Source: Propionispora sp. 2/2-37
GTDB lineage: Bacteria > Bacillota > Negativicutes > Propionisporales > Propionisporaceae
Assembly: GCF_001298735.1 (NCBI RefSeq)
Contig: NZ_CYSP01000001.1
Span: forward strand, 248,001 to 312,000
Reading direction: 5' to 3'
DNA length: 64,000 nucleotides
The notes beneath the pieces are model-generated. The model saw nothing but the letters and a program-made list of their open reading frames with translations, was not told where the DNA came from and made no database searches. Shown here piece by piece: positions 1-8,937 of the stretch (positions are counted from its first letter, which is position 1; every line of letters starts with the position of its first letter). A program made the translations under genes and the position numbers.

Positions 1-683
1 TTATACAAGGTGTTTGTTAATATCCTGTGTATACTGGAGCTTATCCAGCCATGTTTATTTCTAGGCGAAGGGATTCCGCGAGCATTCAGCTCCTTACATA
101 TCCTGGCTGTACCCATTTTTCTCTTAACAAGGAAGTCAAAGATCATTCTTATAATTTCAGCCTCTGATTGGTTAATTATATAAGTGCTTCTAGCTGAATC
201 AAAACTATAGCCAAATGGTTTGGCATTACTAATAACCAGACCTTTGGCAGCTTTACCCCGTTTCCCACGCATCGTCCTTTCTTTGATTTTTTCTTTTTCG
301 TATTCGGCCACTATGCCTTGGAATTTATACATCAGTTCACCTTCGGAGGTGGCGTCAAAGTTTACGGAGGCAAATTTTCGCGTGGCTCCGGCTTTGGCAA
401 TTTCTTCCGATAGGATGAGAAGATGAATGGTTTTACGGGTCAAGCGGTCGGGTGCATAGGCAATAACAAGATCAAAGAGTTTATTTTTTAATTTTTCCCG
501 TAATTTAGTCAATGCCGGACGATCAATAAATTCTCCTGAATATCCGTCATCAATAAATTCTTCAATTCTGGTTGCGCCTAATTTAAGAGCATATTTACGG
601 CAGGCTTCTAATTGCGTAGTTATAGAATAACCTTTTTCAGCCTGTTGATCTGTAGATACCCGAACATATATCGCTGCATTCAT
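1..683 (-). CDS. Large serine recombinase, partial (3' end outside window)
   Basis: My own minus-strand translation from ATG at 683 gives 227 residues that run off the window edge. The N-terminus YVRVSTDQ carries the family nucleophile Ser10 and Arg8. GYSGEFIDRPAL (47-58) and YAPDRLTR (76-83) are the usual resolvase-fold motifs. From about 155 on (PFGYS, then ICKELNARGIPSP and ILTNTLY) the pattern is the Recombinase domain found in phage integrases and transposon or sporulation-excision recombinases. The missing part would hold the zinc ribbon and coiled coil. GAGG lies 9 nt upstream of the ATG, just after the stop of the small gene 697-843, so the two are probably co-translated. It would catalyse site-specific integration or excision; the att sites cannot be seen. 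Family confidence is high, element type unknown. Confidence 0.9.
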   Translation of the reverse strand, partial: MNAAIYVRVSTDQQAEKGYSITTQLEACRKYALKLGATRIEEFIDDGYSGEFIDRPALTKLREKLKNKLFDLVIAYAPDRLTRKTIHLLILSEEIAKAGATRKFASVNFDATSEGELMYKFQGIVAEYEKEKIKERTMRGKRGKAAKGLVISNAKPFGYSFDSARSTYIINQSEAEIIRMIFDFLVKRKMGTARICKELNARGIPSPRNKHGWISSSIHRILTNTLY

Positions 684-696
684 GCATAGTTACCTC

Positions 697-843
697 TTAG
701 TCGGAATGCGAACGCTGCGTTCGTTTCATAAGACCACTGATAAGTGTCAACATGAATTTCCTGCTATAAGCCTCATGTTTGCTGATATCAGCATTTAGTA
801 GAGTTATTTTTACAATAGGAAGGGGTTTACCTGTTTGCGACAT
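697..843 (-). CDS. Small protein encoded directly upstream of the serine recombinase
   Basis: A 48-residue minus-strand ORF starting MSQTGKPLPIVKITLLNA and ending KRTQRSHSD. It is preceded by a good ribosome site (GAGGTGATGAAA then ATG), and its stop codon leads straight into the ribosome site of the recombinase, 13 nt before that gene's ATG. This spacing suggests one transcript and coupled translation. I recognise no domain. The basic C-terminus could suit a small DNA-associated accessory factor, but that is a guess. It is supported by its ribosome site and tight spacing, not by homology. Confidence 0.55.
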   Translation of the reverse strand: MSQTGKPLPIVKITLLNADISKHEAYSRKFMLTLISGLMKRTQRSHSD

Positions 844-933
844 TTTCATCACCTCGGTAAATCATATGCGGGCAATGGTTGTCTGTTTGTTTTTTTAGAG
901 ATCATATTTTGTAAAAGTATCTATGTTCTCTGC

Positions 934-970
934 AAAAAAATAAAATGAGCATACCAGAATGTACGCTCAT
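934..970 (-). terminator. Rho-independent terminator after the M23 peptidase gene
   Basis: Read on the minus strand, a 9-bp stem (ATGAGCGTA pairing with TATGCTCAT, one G-T type pair, 8-nt loop) is followed by TTTTATTTTTTT. It lies about 80 nt beyond the stop of the minus-strand peptidase gene and separates it from the recombinase unit. Confidence 0.75.
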
Positions 971-1047
971 TATCAATGTGACGAATCTAAAAAAAGTAAA
1001 ATCTTGGCTGTTGATACTGCTTGGGGAAATGAACAGATATCCTACGT

Positions 1048-1698
1048 CTAATATAAAACCAAAAATTTAATAGGATCAACGGCGGTACCGTTAACCCTGA
1101 TTTCGTAATGGACATGTGGACCGGTACTTCTTCCGGTACTGCCTGCAAAGGAAACAATCTGGCCTTTTTTTACTTTTTGGCCTACAATTACTGCTACTTT
1201 CGAGTTGTGTCCATAAATCGTCTCAATGCCGTTACCATGATCGATTTGGACAATATTTCCGTAGCCACCGGACCATCCGCTCTTTACAACTTCGCCATCG
1301 GCTGTGGCGACAACGGGAGTCCCTATTCCGGCAGCAATGTCGATGCCCGGGTGTAATTCACTGCCGTCCTCCCATGGTGAATTACGCTGACCAAAACCGG
1401 AGGTAACCGCGCCGCTAGCCGGCCAGAGTGAGGGGGTGGTTGCAAGCGCATTAGTATTGTCCGGCAGACTTTCATTCTCCTGCATAGATCCAATTTCATC
1501 AGGCTGATTGTTTTGTAGTTCGGTTGCTGTCACAGCGTTTGCAGTAAGCGCTTGCTGATGATTTGCAAAAATCCCCACTGAAACTAAGATGAGCATGCTA
1601 ATAAGTAAACTGGCCCAGTTTATCCCGGGCAGTAGAATTGGTTTACCCTTTTTTTGAAACGGAATAAGCATTGAGTATATCCTCCTCCATAAAACCAT
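1048..1698 (-). CDS. Membrane-anchored M23 (LytM-type) peptidoglycan endopeptidase
   Basis: 216 residues. A hydrophobic segment at about 27-45 follows a basic N-terminus and should act as an uncleaved anchor or signal. A low-complexity linker follows to about residue 90, then a complete M23 domain. Zinc-site residues are visible: H116 and D120 in the HPGID motif, H164 in YGHNS, and H195/H197 in HVHYE. The family cleaves peptide cross-bridges in peptidoglycan outside the cytoplasmic membrane. All metal ligands are present, so it should be active rather than an EnvC/NlpD-type activator, but substrate bond specificity cannot be read. Ribosome site GGAGGAGG lies some 12 nt before the ATG. It is a single-gene unit, divergent from the HlyD-type gene, with its own terminator. 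Confidence 0.9.
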   Translation of the reverse strand: MVLWRRIYSMLIPFQKKGKPILLPGINWASLLISMLILVSVGIFANHQQALTANAVTATELQNNQPDEIGSMQENESLPDNTNALATTPSLWPASGAVTSGFGQRNSPWEDGSELHPGIDIAAGIGTPVVATADGEVVKSGWSGGYGNIVQIDHGNGIETIYGHNSKVAVIVGQKVKKGQIVSFAGSTGRSTGPHVHYEIRVNGTAVDPIKFLVLY

Positions 1699-1732
1699 GA
1701 AACGCCACTTTTACTGACCAGCGTACCTTCTT

Positions 1733-1761
1733 ATTTTCCAACTAAATTTACGTTGTGTCAA
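1733..1761 (-). promoter_or_regulatory. Candidate sigma-A promoter for the M23 peptidase
   Basis: On the minus strand: TTGACA, 17-nt spacer, GAAAAT. The -35 is perfect and the -10 matches 4 of 6. A plus-strand TTGACG (1765-1770) lies 3 nt away in mirror image, so two divergent -35 elements form the palindrome GTCAA-cac-TTGAC. The plus-strand -10 (GAACAT) is poor. Confidence 0.45.
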
Positions 1762-1830
1762 CACTTGACGTAAAAAGTGAAAAGTGAGAACATAGTACAT
1801 GCTAGTTTTTATTATTGGAGATGACAATAT

Positions 1831-2961
1831 ATGAGGAAAATAGCCCGGCAATATCATCCGATCATTCCCTTGAGTGCATTTTTGCTTTTTTTGGCGCTTG
1901 TAGTGGCAGCCCGATTTCACCTGTTTCCATTCTCCTTTTTAGACAAAAATATGGTACAAAATTCGGTTTCCGTTACTGTAGCACCAGTAAGAATTATAAA
2001 CAAGCCATTATGGATTGCCCGGCCGGGTTCTGTGGAAAATTCAACTTCTGTGCCTATTCATACCGATTATTCCGGCATTCTTAGCGAAATATATGTTAAA
2101 ACAGGCCAGGCAGTTAAAGCAGGCCACCCATTGGCCAAACTTCAGGGAACTTCTGCTAGCCGTGAATCTCCATCGGCGGGGAGCCTAAATAGAGGAATAG
2201 CGCAGGAAAGTTACGACAAAGCGCTAAACGATGTTAATCGCTATCAAAAGTTGTATGAGCAAGGGGCTATTCCACGGCGTCAACTGGAAACCGCCCTGAC
2301 CCGGCTGCAACAAGCGCAGGAGGAATTGAACAATGCTCAAAATTCGACAGCCGGTGGAAATACTAGTGACGCAATGACAACACTTCATGGCTCTGCAACC
2401 GTAACAGCACCCATTGACGGCATTGTAACAGGTTTGTCCGTAACTCCGGGGAATACAGTACAAGCCGGTCAACAGTTGCTTGCTCTGGGCAGCGGGCAAG
2501 AAGTGGAAGTGATTGTGCATCTGAATCAGAATGATCTCTATTTGGTTCATTTAGGCACTAAAGCTATGATAGAATTAACGGATCAAATGGTAATGGGGCA
2601 GGTTTCCAGTATTTATCCGGAAGTTGACGGCGAACAAATTTCTTCTTTTATAGCACATATTAAGCTTACGGATAATCCGAAAGACTTGCTGCAGCCGGGC
2701 AATTCCGTAAACGTTCGCATGGACACCGGTAAAACAGAAAATGTCCGTGTTATTCCTGCTGATTCCGTATTCCAGGATGAACAAGGACGAAATTTTATCT
2801 TTATAGCAGTCAATCATGTAGCTGTCAGTCGGCAAGTAACTATTGGCGAAAGGACCGGTGATTTTACTGAAGTTACCTCAGCGTTGCCACAGGAAAGCAT
2901 GGTCATAACAACCAGGGTTAGAGAAATAAAAAATGGCGATGCTATAACGGTCATTCAATAA
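1831..2961 (+). CDS. HlyD/RND-type periplasmic adaptor (membrane fusion protein)
   Basis: 376 residues. There is one N-terminal membrane segment at about 10-27. Two halves of a biotinyl-lipoyl-like domain sit at about 79-106 (YSGILSEIYVKTGQAVKAG) and 191-219 (APIDGIVTGLSVTPGNTVQAG). They are separated by a helical hairpin (about 123-171) with a short coiled coil. A beta-barrel and a membrane-proximal domain follow. These proteins link an inner-membrane pump to the outer envelope. No pump or outer-membrane channel gene adjoins it, so its partner is elsewhere or lost. The start is set by GGAG 11 nt upstream of ATG 1831. The gene is followed by about 130 nt without a gene and then a spoVK fragment. 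Confidence 0.85.
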   Translation: MRKIARQYHPIIPLSAFLLFLALVVAARFHLFPFSFLDKNMVQNSVSVTVAPVRIINKPLWIARPGSVENSTSVPIHTDYSGILSEIYVKTGQAVKAGHPLAKLQGTSASRESPSAGSLNRGIAQESYDKALNDVNRYQKLYEQGAIPRRQLETALTRLQQAQEELNNAQNSTAGGNTSDAMTTLHGSATVTAPIDGIVTGLSVTPGNTVQAGQQLLALGSGQEVEVIVHLNQNDLYLVHLGTKAMIELTDQMVMGQVSSIYPEVDGEQISSFIAHIKLTDNPKDLLQPGNSVNVRMDTGKTENVRVIPADSVFQDEQGRNFIFIAVNHVAVSRQVTIGERTGDFTEVTSALPQESMVITTRVREIKNGDAITVIQ

Positions 2962-3020
2962 ACAACCGTCATGGAGCCGATCTTTTGTTCCGTTTATTTA
3001 CAAGTTGAGTGTAATTGCAG

Positions 3021-3084
3021 GCATTGAATCAATGCTGAGCAATTGCACTTATTTTGTTATAGGGTAATAACTTGCATTAGTTAT
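3021..3084. repeat. Two short perfect inverted repeats before the spoVK fragment
   Basis: GCATTGA-a-TCAATGC (3021-3035) and ATAACT-tgcatt-AGTTAT (3067-3084) occur in the gap 2962-3091. Neither is followed by a T-tract, so they are not typical terminators. They could be operator sites or scars; no other content is seen in this gap. Confidence 0.35.
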
Positions 3085-3091
3085 CTAGGTT

Positions 3092-3511
3092 ATGCCTATT
3101 TGTGTCCTGGGTATTGTGAAAGCCATGGAAGATCATAAAAATGAACTCATTCTGATTCTTGCCGGATATCAAAAGGAAATGGAATTATTTTTACAGTCTA
3201 ATCCCGGTCTGCGTTCACGATTTCCTATTCATATCGATTTTGACGATTATAATCAGGAAGAATTGTGGCTAATTGCTGAACAAATGTGTTCAAAGCGTCA
3301 GTATCGTCTTACACTTGAAGCCAAGGCAGCCCTGTTAAAAATTTTGTATATATTTGCCAAGGAAGAGCATTTTGGCAACGCCCGGACCATCCGTAATATA
3401 ATTGAAAAGGCTATTCGCCGTCAGGCGGTTCGCTTATTATCAAAAACTACTACGACCCGCGAGGAGTTGATCAGCATTGAAAAGGAAGATTTGCCGGAGG
3501 TAGATCCATGA
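3092..3511 (+). pseudogene. spoVK: 5'-truncated SpoVK/CbbX-type AAA+ ATPase remnant
   Basis: From residue 9 on (VKAMEDHKNELILILAGY, then NPGLRSRFPIHIDF and FGNARTIRNIIEKA) the 139-residue ORF matches the C-terminal half of the SpoVK/CbbX AAA+ family: sensor 1 region, arginine-finger region SRF, sensor 2 GNAR. Walker A and Walker B, which come earlier in family members of about 300 residues, are missing. The upstream 45 nt hold no such motifs in the two other reading frames examined, so this is a 5' deletion rather than a frameshift. No ribosome site precedes ATG 3092. Its TGA overlaps the ATG of the GTPase gene (ATGA), preserving an old operon junction. Without the P-loop it cannot be a working ATPase. 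Confidence 0.8.
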
Positions 3512-4116
3512 AAGAGATGATGATTGTAGGGCGTCCAAACTCAGGGAAAACCATGTTTGCTTTAAATTTTGCCGGTTATTTGGGTAGCAAAGCAGTCAAC
3601 ATTACCACGAAACATGTAGATGGTCTTACTACTTGCCGACAGCTTGGTATTGAGGAAGCAAAAAGAGAGTTTTGCTCTGTAACTTTACATAAGACACGTT
3701 CAATGCAATCTTTCGTTTTAAAAATTCCTGTGGGTAAAACAATAGCCAGTTTTTTATTAACCGATACTTGCGGTATCAGCGAAACGATTAACCCCGATGC
3801 CGATATTCGTCAGGGCATGGCTCAAACTCTAAAAGCTTTGCGTTGTGCAGAAGCAATATTGCATATTATTGATTTATCGACAATTTTTAAAGACTGTGCC
3901 AATGAACGCTCGGCGGATATCGATAAAGAAATTTACCGCTACGGAGTTTTACGGCGCAATTATGTGATGCTGGCAAATAAGGTTGACCTGCCTGCGGCAC
4001 AAGACGCTATTAGAAAAATACCTGCTGTTTTTCCGGAGTCACCGATTTTTGCCATATCTGCGCTATATGCCCATGGTTTTAAAGAGGTGAAAAACTATGT
4101 CAGACAGAATATTTGA
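3508..4116 (+). CDS. Era/YihA-like small GTPase of unknown role
   Basis: 202 residues. G-motifs are visible: G1 GRPNSGKT (8-15), G3 as DTCG (86-89), G4 NKVD (157-160), and a G5-like SAL about 20-25 residues later. It is about the size of a lone GTPase domain with no added KH or S4 domain, so it is not Era or Der proper. Its start overlaps the spoVK remnant by 4 nt, and its end overlaps the next membrane-protein gene by 20 nt. This argues for co-translation of the pair. The role is unknown; context suggests a partnership with the membrane protein that follows, and an older link with SpoVK. Confidence 0.75.
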   Translation: MKEMMIVGRPNSGKTMFALNFAGYLGSKAVNITTKHVDGLTTCRQLGIEEAKREFCSVTLHKTRSMQSFVLKIPVGKTIASFLLTDTCGISETINPDADIRQGMAQTLKALRCAEAILHIIDLSTIFKDCANERSADIDKEIYRYGVLRRNYVMLANKVDLPAAQDAIRKIPAVFPESPIFAISALYAHGFKEVKNYVRQNI

Positions 4117-4690
4117 ACTCGGTAGTACCTTTTTTGCTGTTATTTGTTGTGCCGCTGCCATTAAACTGGCAGATGATTATCTGGATTATGAACTTGATTA
4201 TCGGGGAAAACGGGGTAACTGGGCTGAAAAACTCGGAAAATCAACGATGTATTATGCCATGATATGTATGGTAGTTGCTGCTGCCATCCATACTCAAATC
4301 AGCGTCAGTTTGTTTTTCAGCAGCTATATAGTAGGGATGTTTAATGACATGGAAAAACAATTCCCAAGCAGATTGAGCGGCCTGCAAGAGTCGTTAGTGC
4401 TGCTGCTGCTGGGAGGGCTGTTATTGGGCTGGCAGGTCATGTTTTTTTCCCTGCCGCTTGTTTTTTCCGTGCAATTAATTGATGATTGTATTGATTTGTC
4501 TTCCGACATGTTAGCGGGCTTTCGGAACTTAGCTCACCGCTATGGGATTTTTGAATGCTTGCTGCTGGCTTTGCTTGGCCTGTTTATTGCATGGTTTGTC
4601 AACGATGATATGTTTTTTCCGGTGTGCCTGGCCATCATTGTTTTTTACACAGTGGATTATTGTTGTCAAGGAGGGCGGAAACATTGGTAA
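4097..4690 (+). CDS. UbiA-superfamily-like integral membrane protein
   Basis: 197 residues, about six predicted membrane segments (9-24, 50-66, 68-84, 99-125, 150-168, 171-188). Two acid-rich motifs sit after hydrophobic stretches: ADDYLDYELD (D26, D27, D30, D34) and IDDCIDLSSD (D129, D130, D133, D137). This spacing resembles the two Mg-diphosphate motifs of UbiA-type prenyltransferases (NDxxDxxxD and DxxxD). The protein is shorter than the usual 280-300 residues with nine helices, so it may be a divergent or reduced member. GAGGTG 7 nt before ATG 4097 fixes the start inside the GTPase gene. Substrate unknown; the assignment rests on motif spacing and membrane topology only. Confidence 0.55.
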   Translation: MSDRIFELGSTFFAVICCAAAIKLADDYLDYELDYRGKRGNWAEKLGKSTMYYAMICMVVAAAIHTQISVSLFFSSYIVGMFNDMEKQFPSRLSGLQESLVLLLLGGLLLGWQVMFFSLPLVFSVQLIDDCIDLSSDMLAGFRNLAHRYGIFECLLLALLGLFIAWFVNDDMFFPVCLAIIVFYTVDYCCQGGRKHW

Positions 4691-4899
4691 TGCTTGTTGC
4701 CTTATCAGCATTTATCGTTGGCTATTTTTTGGGTAAACACTATGGATATGTATCAGGTTATCAGCAGGGAGCGGCAGAGGCACCCTTAAAGTTAAGGGAA
4801 GAAAGCCTGGAAAGAGGAATATGTATGCTTTGCAGGGAAGTAGTGGAAAACAAAGCTGGATCCGGTACGGATACAGCGGCGGAGAAAAATGAATACTAA
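4684..4899 (+). CDS. Small membrane-anchored protein with a CxxC motif
   Basis: I place the start at TTG 4684, 9 nt after AAGGAGG (4668-4674), rather than at an upstream ATG that would lie deep inside the previous gene. This gives 71 residues: one membrane segment at about 3-17 (VMLVALSAFIVGYFLG), then a soluble tail with C47-x-x-C50 (CMLC). It overlaps the end of the UbiA-like gene by 7 nt, so it is the last member of that small operon. ATG 4690 is an in-frame alternative start with poorer spacing. No family recognised. Confidence 0.6.
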   Translation: MVMLVALSAFIVGYFLGKHYGYVSGYQQGAAEAPLKLREESLERGICMLCREVVENKAGSGTDTAAEKNEY

Positions 4900-4907
4900 T
4901 GCAGTTC

Positions 4908-4936
4908 TTTACGTTTCGTAATATTTTCGGTATGAT
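4908..4936 (+). promoter_or_regulatory. Candidate promoter for lspA operon
   Basis: TTTACG, 17-nt spacer, TATGAT, ending 54 nt before the lspA start codon. Each hexamer differs from consensus at one or two positions. Confidence 0.5.
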
Positions 4937-4990
4937 GTAACTATCTTTATCATAATGTACATATACGTAAAAGAATAGGAGAGCAAAATC

Positions 4991-5430
4991 GTGCCAATAT
5001 TACTGTTATCCATACTTATTATCGTTTTGGATCAACTGACCAAATATTATGTTCAAACCCATATGCTTCCAGGCATGTCCATCCCATTAATTCAAAATGT
5101 GTTTCATCTGACCTATGTATTGAATCCAGGTGCGGCCTTTGGGATTTTAGAGCATAAGACGGCTTTTTTTGTGGTTATTGCGGGCATGATGATTGCCGGC
5201 GTCTTTTGGTTTTATCCGCGCATTCCGGCCGGTAATTTATTATTACGAGTTGGAATTGCCTTTATGGTCGGAGGCGCGATCGGCAATGTTATTGACCGGG
5301 TGAGAACTAGTTATGTTGTGGATTTTTTTGATTTTCGCATATGGCCGGTATTCAATATTGCCGATATTGCCATTGTAACTGGCGTATTTTTTATTATTAT
5401 ACATATTATTTATTTTCAAAAAGGGACTGA

Positions 5431-5434
<4 letters not shown>
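4991..5434 (+). CDS. lspA: Lipoprotein signal peptidase (signal peptidase II)
   Basis: 147 residues with four membrane helices, the normal size. The conserved positions are all here: D14 in LDQLTK, NPGAAFGI (45-52), the catalytic Asp102 in GNVIDR, and Asp125 in FNIADI. The enzyme is an aspartyl protease in the cytoplasmic membrane that cleaves the signal peptide of diacylglyceryl-modified prolipoproteins. The start is GTG 4991 after AGGAGAG. The TGA overlaps the ATG of the pseudouridine synthase gene, the common lspA-rluD arrangement of Firmicutes. Confidence 0.97.
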
Positions 5435-6917
<1,483 letters not shown>

Positions 6918-6920
6918 CAA

Positions 6921-7037
6921 AATAAAAGAGGATTGTCATTGAGGTAAACTGATATGCTATCCTAGGTAGACGGGTTAAATAATAAAAACCTGGTACAGGA
7001 AGGAGCGCGCATCGAATTCAATACAGTCCTCTTTATT
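6921..7037. repeat. Imperfect about 20-bp inverted repeat spanning the pyrR/rqcH gap
   Basis: The left arm (6921-6941, AATAAAAGAGGATTGTCATTG) and right arm (7019-7037, reverse complement AATAAAGAGGACTGTATTG) pair over about 18 positions with small bulges. The arms abut the stop codons of the two convergent genes and enclose about 77 nt. That interior holds smaller hairpins (CCTG-gta-CAGG; CTATCCTAGGTAG). It could be a bidirectional terminator with a long insert, or a short MITE-like unit. Confidence 0.5.
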
Positions 7038-8802
7038 ATTTATTTCGGGCCACTGGCTGCCGGAGCAGGTGTTGAACAACTTTTTCGTCCGGCGTAATAT
7101 GAAGCGTATTTTGGTGTTCATAGATAACAAACCCCGGTTTGCTGCCGGAAGGTTTTTTTACGTAACGGCGCTTGGTAAAATCAACCGGAACCTGGGACGA
7201 CAGGCGGGCCTTGCTAAAATAAGCGGCAAGATGAGCTGCCTCGTTTATTGCCTCCGGAGAGGCCGGCGTAGAACCGGTACGGAGAATAACATGTGATCCG
7301 GGAATATTTTTGGTATGCAGCCAGATATCTTCAGTATGTGCCTGTTTGAAGGTGACAAAATCATTTTGCCGATTATTTTTTCCGATTAATATGGTCAGTC
7401 CGTCGCTGCTATAAGCAGTCAAAGGCGTTGATGGTGCCTGTTTTATGCGGCGTTTAGCCGGTATTTTGAGATAACCGGATTGTGCCAATTCCTCCTTAAT
7501 CTCAGATATTTCAGCATTGGTTGTGGAATTATGCAGAGATATCTGGACACTTTCCAGGTATTCAATTTCTTGCCGGCATTGGGTAATTTGTATGGTAAGA
7601 GAAGTCTGCGCTCTTTTCAGTTTATTATATTTTGCGTAATAGGCCTGTGCGTTTTGGGAAGCGGAGAGAGAGGGGTCAAGCGGAATAGTAATTGTCGCAG
7701 GAACGGTGCTGTAAAAATCAGTTAATACCGTTTTGGAAGAACCCTGGTCGATCCGATAGAGATTGGCCATTAAAATATCGGCATATTGCCGGTATTTTAA
7801 TGCCTGGCCAGCGTCGTTACGTTCGCTTGACAGGGCCTGTAATTTGCGGTTTAGCCGGCTTAATTCATTACTGATTAGTTTTTCCAATTCATTTTTATCC
7901 GGATTGCGTTCAATAACTTTCAATTGGTCGGCAAACTCTAGAAGTTCACTCATACAGGAAAAGACTTTTACTTGATTGGTAGCCAGATGTTCTAAAGGGA
8001 AGGAAGCCATACCCGTGATACGATTGTTTTGATTAAAGGCAAGCGTAGGGATGAAGGAATGGTTTTTTACCACGCCCAGGATACTGTTAATAGCTTCCGT
8101 TATTGCTCCTAAATCGGCTTGGTCTAAGGATCCAACTGTAATATCTGCAGGCAGGCCGCTGCGCCATATAATCTCTTTGGCCGTTACCGGCCCAATACCG
8201 CTGCCGGTTTTGATGATGGCTTTCGCTATGGTGGAACTAGGTTCCTCCTGTGCAAGCTGTTTTACATAATCTTCTACCGGAGTATGCAGTAAATCATAAC
8301 CGGAGGTGTTCGGCGGATACTGATAGGATATACCGGGGAAAATTTGGCGTACACGGCTGACGGCTGAGCTGATACGTTTAATGGAGTCAATGATCCGACC
8401 ATCCTGCACAAGAATGATATTGCTGTGCTTACCCATTAACTCCATAGTTAGACGCTTAGTTACTACATTCCCACGATCACTTTTCACGTCAATGTCAATA
8501 AACACAATACGATCCAGTCCATACTGGGATATCCCGGCTATTCGTCCATCTTCCAGGTGTTTTCTCAGCAACATACAAAATGCGGGCGGAGAAGCCGGAT
8601 TTTCCGGAAGTGATGAACTTATATACAGACAGGGATTTTCTGGCTTGGAAGAAATAATGAGGCGAATATTTTCATTATGGTTCCTAATTACAAAAGATAA
8701 AGTATATTTGTCAGGCTGATATATTTTTTCAATTCTGCTGCCCGCTAGTTTTTTATTGGATTCAACAATCAATGCCGATAAAGAAAAGCCGTCAAGACTC
8801 AT
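7036..8802 (-). CDS. rqcH: RqcH (NFACT family): alanine-tailing ribosome quality control factor
   Basis: 588 residues. The NFACT-N domain starts with SLDGFSLSALI, and the D97-R98 pair known to be needed for tRNA-Ala handling in Bacillus RqcH is present in YGLDRIV. The middle (about 300-440) is a helical coiled-coil region. The NFACT-R domain near the C-terminus has DIWLHTKNIPGSHVILRT and GFVIYEHQNTLHITP. Bacterial RqcH binds stalled 50S subunits with peptidyl-tRNA and adds C-terminal alanine tails. Older annotations call such proteins fibronectin-binding (FbpA). It is convergent with pyrR and has its own promoter at 8833-8861. Confidence 0.95.
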   Translation of the reverse strand: MSLDGFSLSALIVESNKKLAGSRIEKIYQPDKYTLSFVIRNHNENIRLIISSKPENPCLYISSSLPENPASPPAFCMLLRKHLEDGRIAGISQYGLDRIVFIDIDVKSDRGNVVTKRLTMELMGKHSNIILVQDGRIIDSIKRISSAVSRVRQIFPGISYQYPPNTSGYDLLHTPVEDYVKQLAQEEPSSTIAKAIIKTGSGIGPVTAKEIIWRSGLPADITVGSLDQADLGAITEAINSILGVVKNHSFIPTLAFNQNNRITGMASFPLEHLATNQVKVFSCMSELLEFADQLKVIERNPDKNELEKLISNELSRLNRKLQALSSERNDAGQALKYRQYADILMANLYRIDQGSSKTVLTDFYSTVPATITIPLDPSLSASQNAQAYYAKYNKLKRAQTSLTIQITQCRQEIEYLESVQISLHNSTTNAEISEIKEELAQSGYLKIPAKRRIKQAPSTPLTAYSSDGLTILIGKNNRQNDFVTFKQAHTEDIWLHTKNIPGSHVILRTGSTPASPEAINEAAHLAAYFSKARLSSQVPVDFTKRRYVKKPSGSKPGFVIYEHQNTLHITPDEKVVQHLLRQPVARNK

Positions 8803-8832
8803 AAAAACTGCCTCCGAACCTATTTTTCAACT

Positions 8833-8861
8833 AGTATATCATGAGCATCCCATGTGGTCAA
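8833..8861 (-). promoter_or_regulatory. Sigma-A promoter of rqcH
   Basis: On the minus strand: TTGACC, 17-nt spacer, TATACT, ending 31 nt before the rqcH ATG. Each hexamer is one change from consensus. Confidence 0.75.
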
Positions 8862-8937
8862 ACTAGGTCTAATTACCTTTCTTTTTGAATAACATGGATA
8901 CAAAAAAGCTGTTTAATAATGAGGTGACCGGATAAAA

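Noticed and set aside
220..426. Plus-strand ORF of 68 codons
   Set aside because: Shadow of the minus-strand serine recombinase, whose motifs are clear.
1108..1406. Two plus-strand ORFs opposite the M23 gene
   Set aside because: Antisense to the conserved M23 domain; no ribosome site or family pattern.
6918..7035. PyrR-binding attenuator downstream of pyrR
   Set aside because: No PyrR anti-antiterminator consensus and no pyr gene follows; the next gene is convergent.
7069..8719. Several plus-strand ORFs opposite rqcH
   Set aside because: Shadows of the RqcH reading frame.
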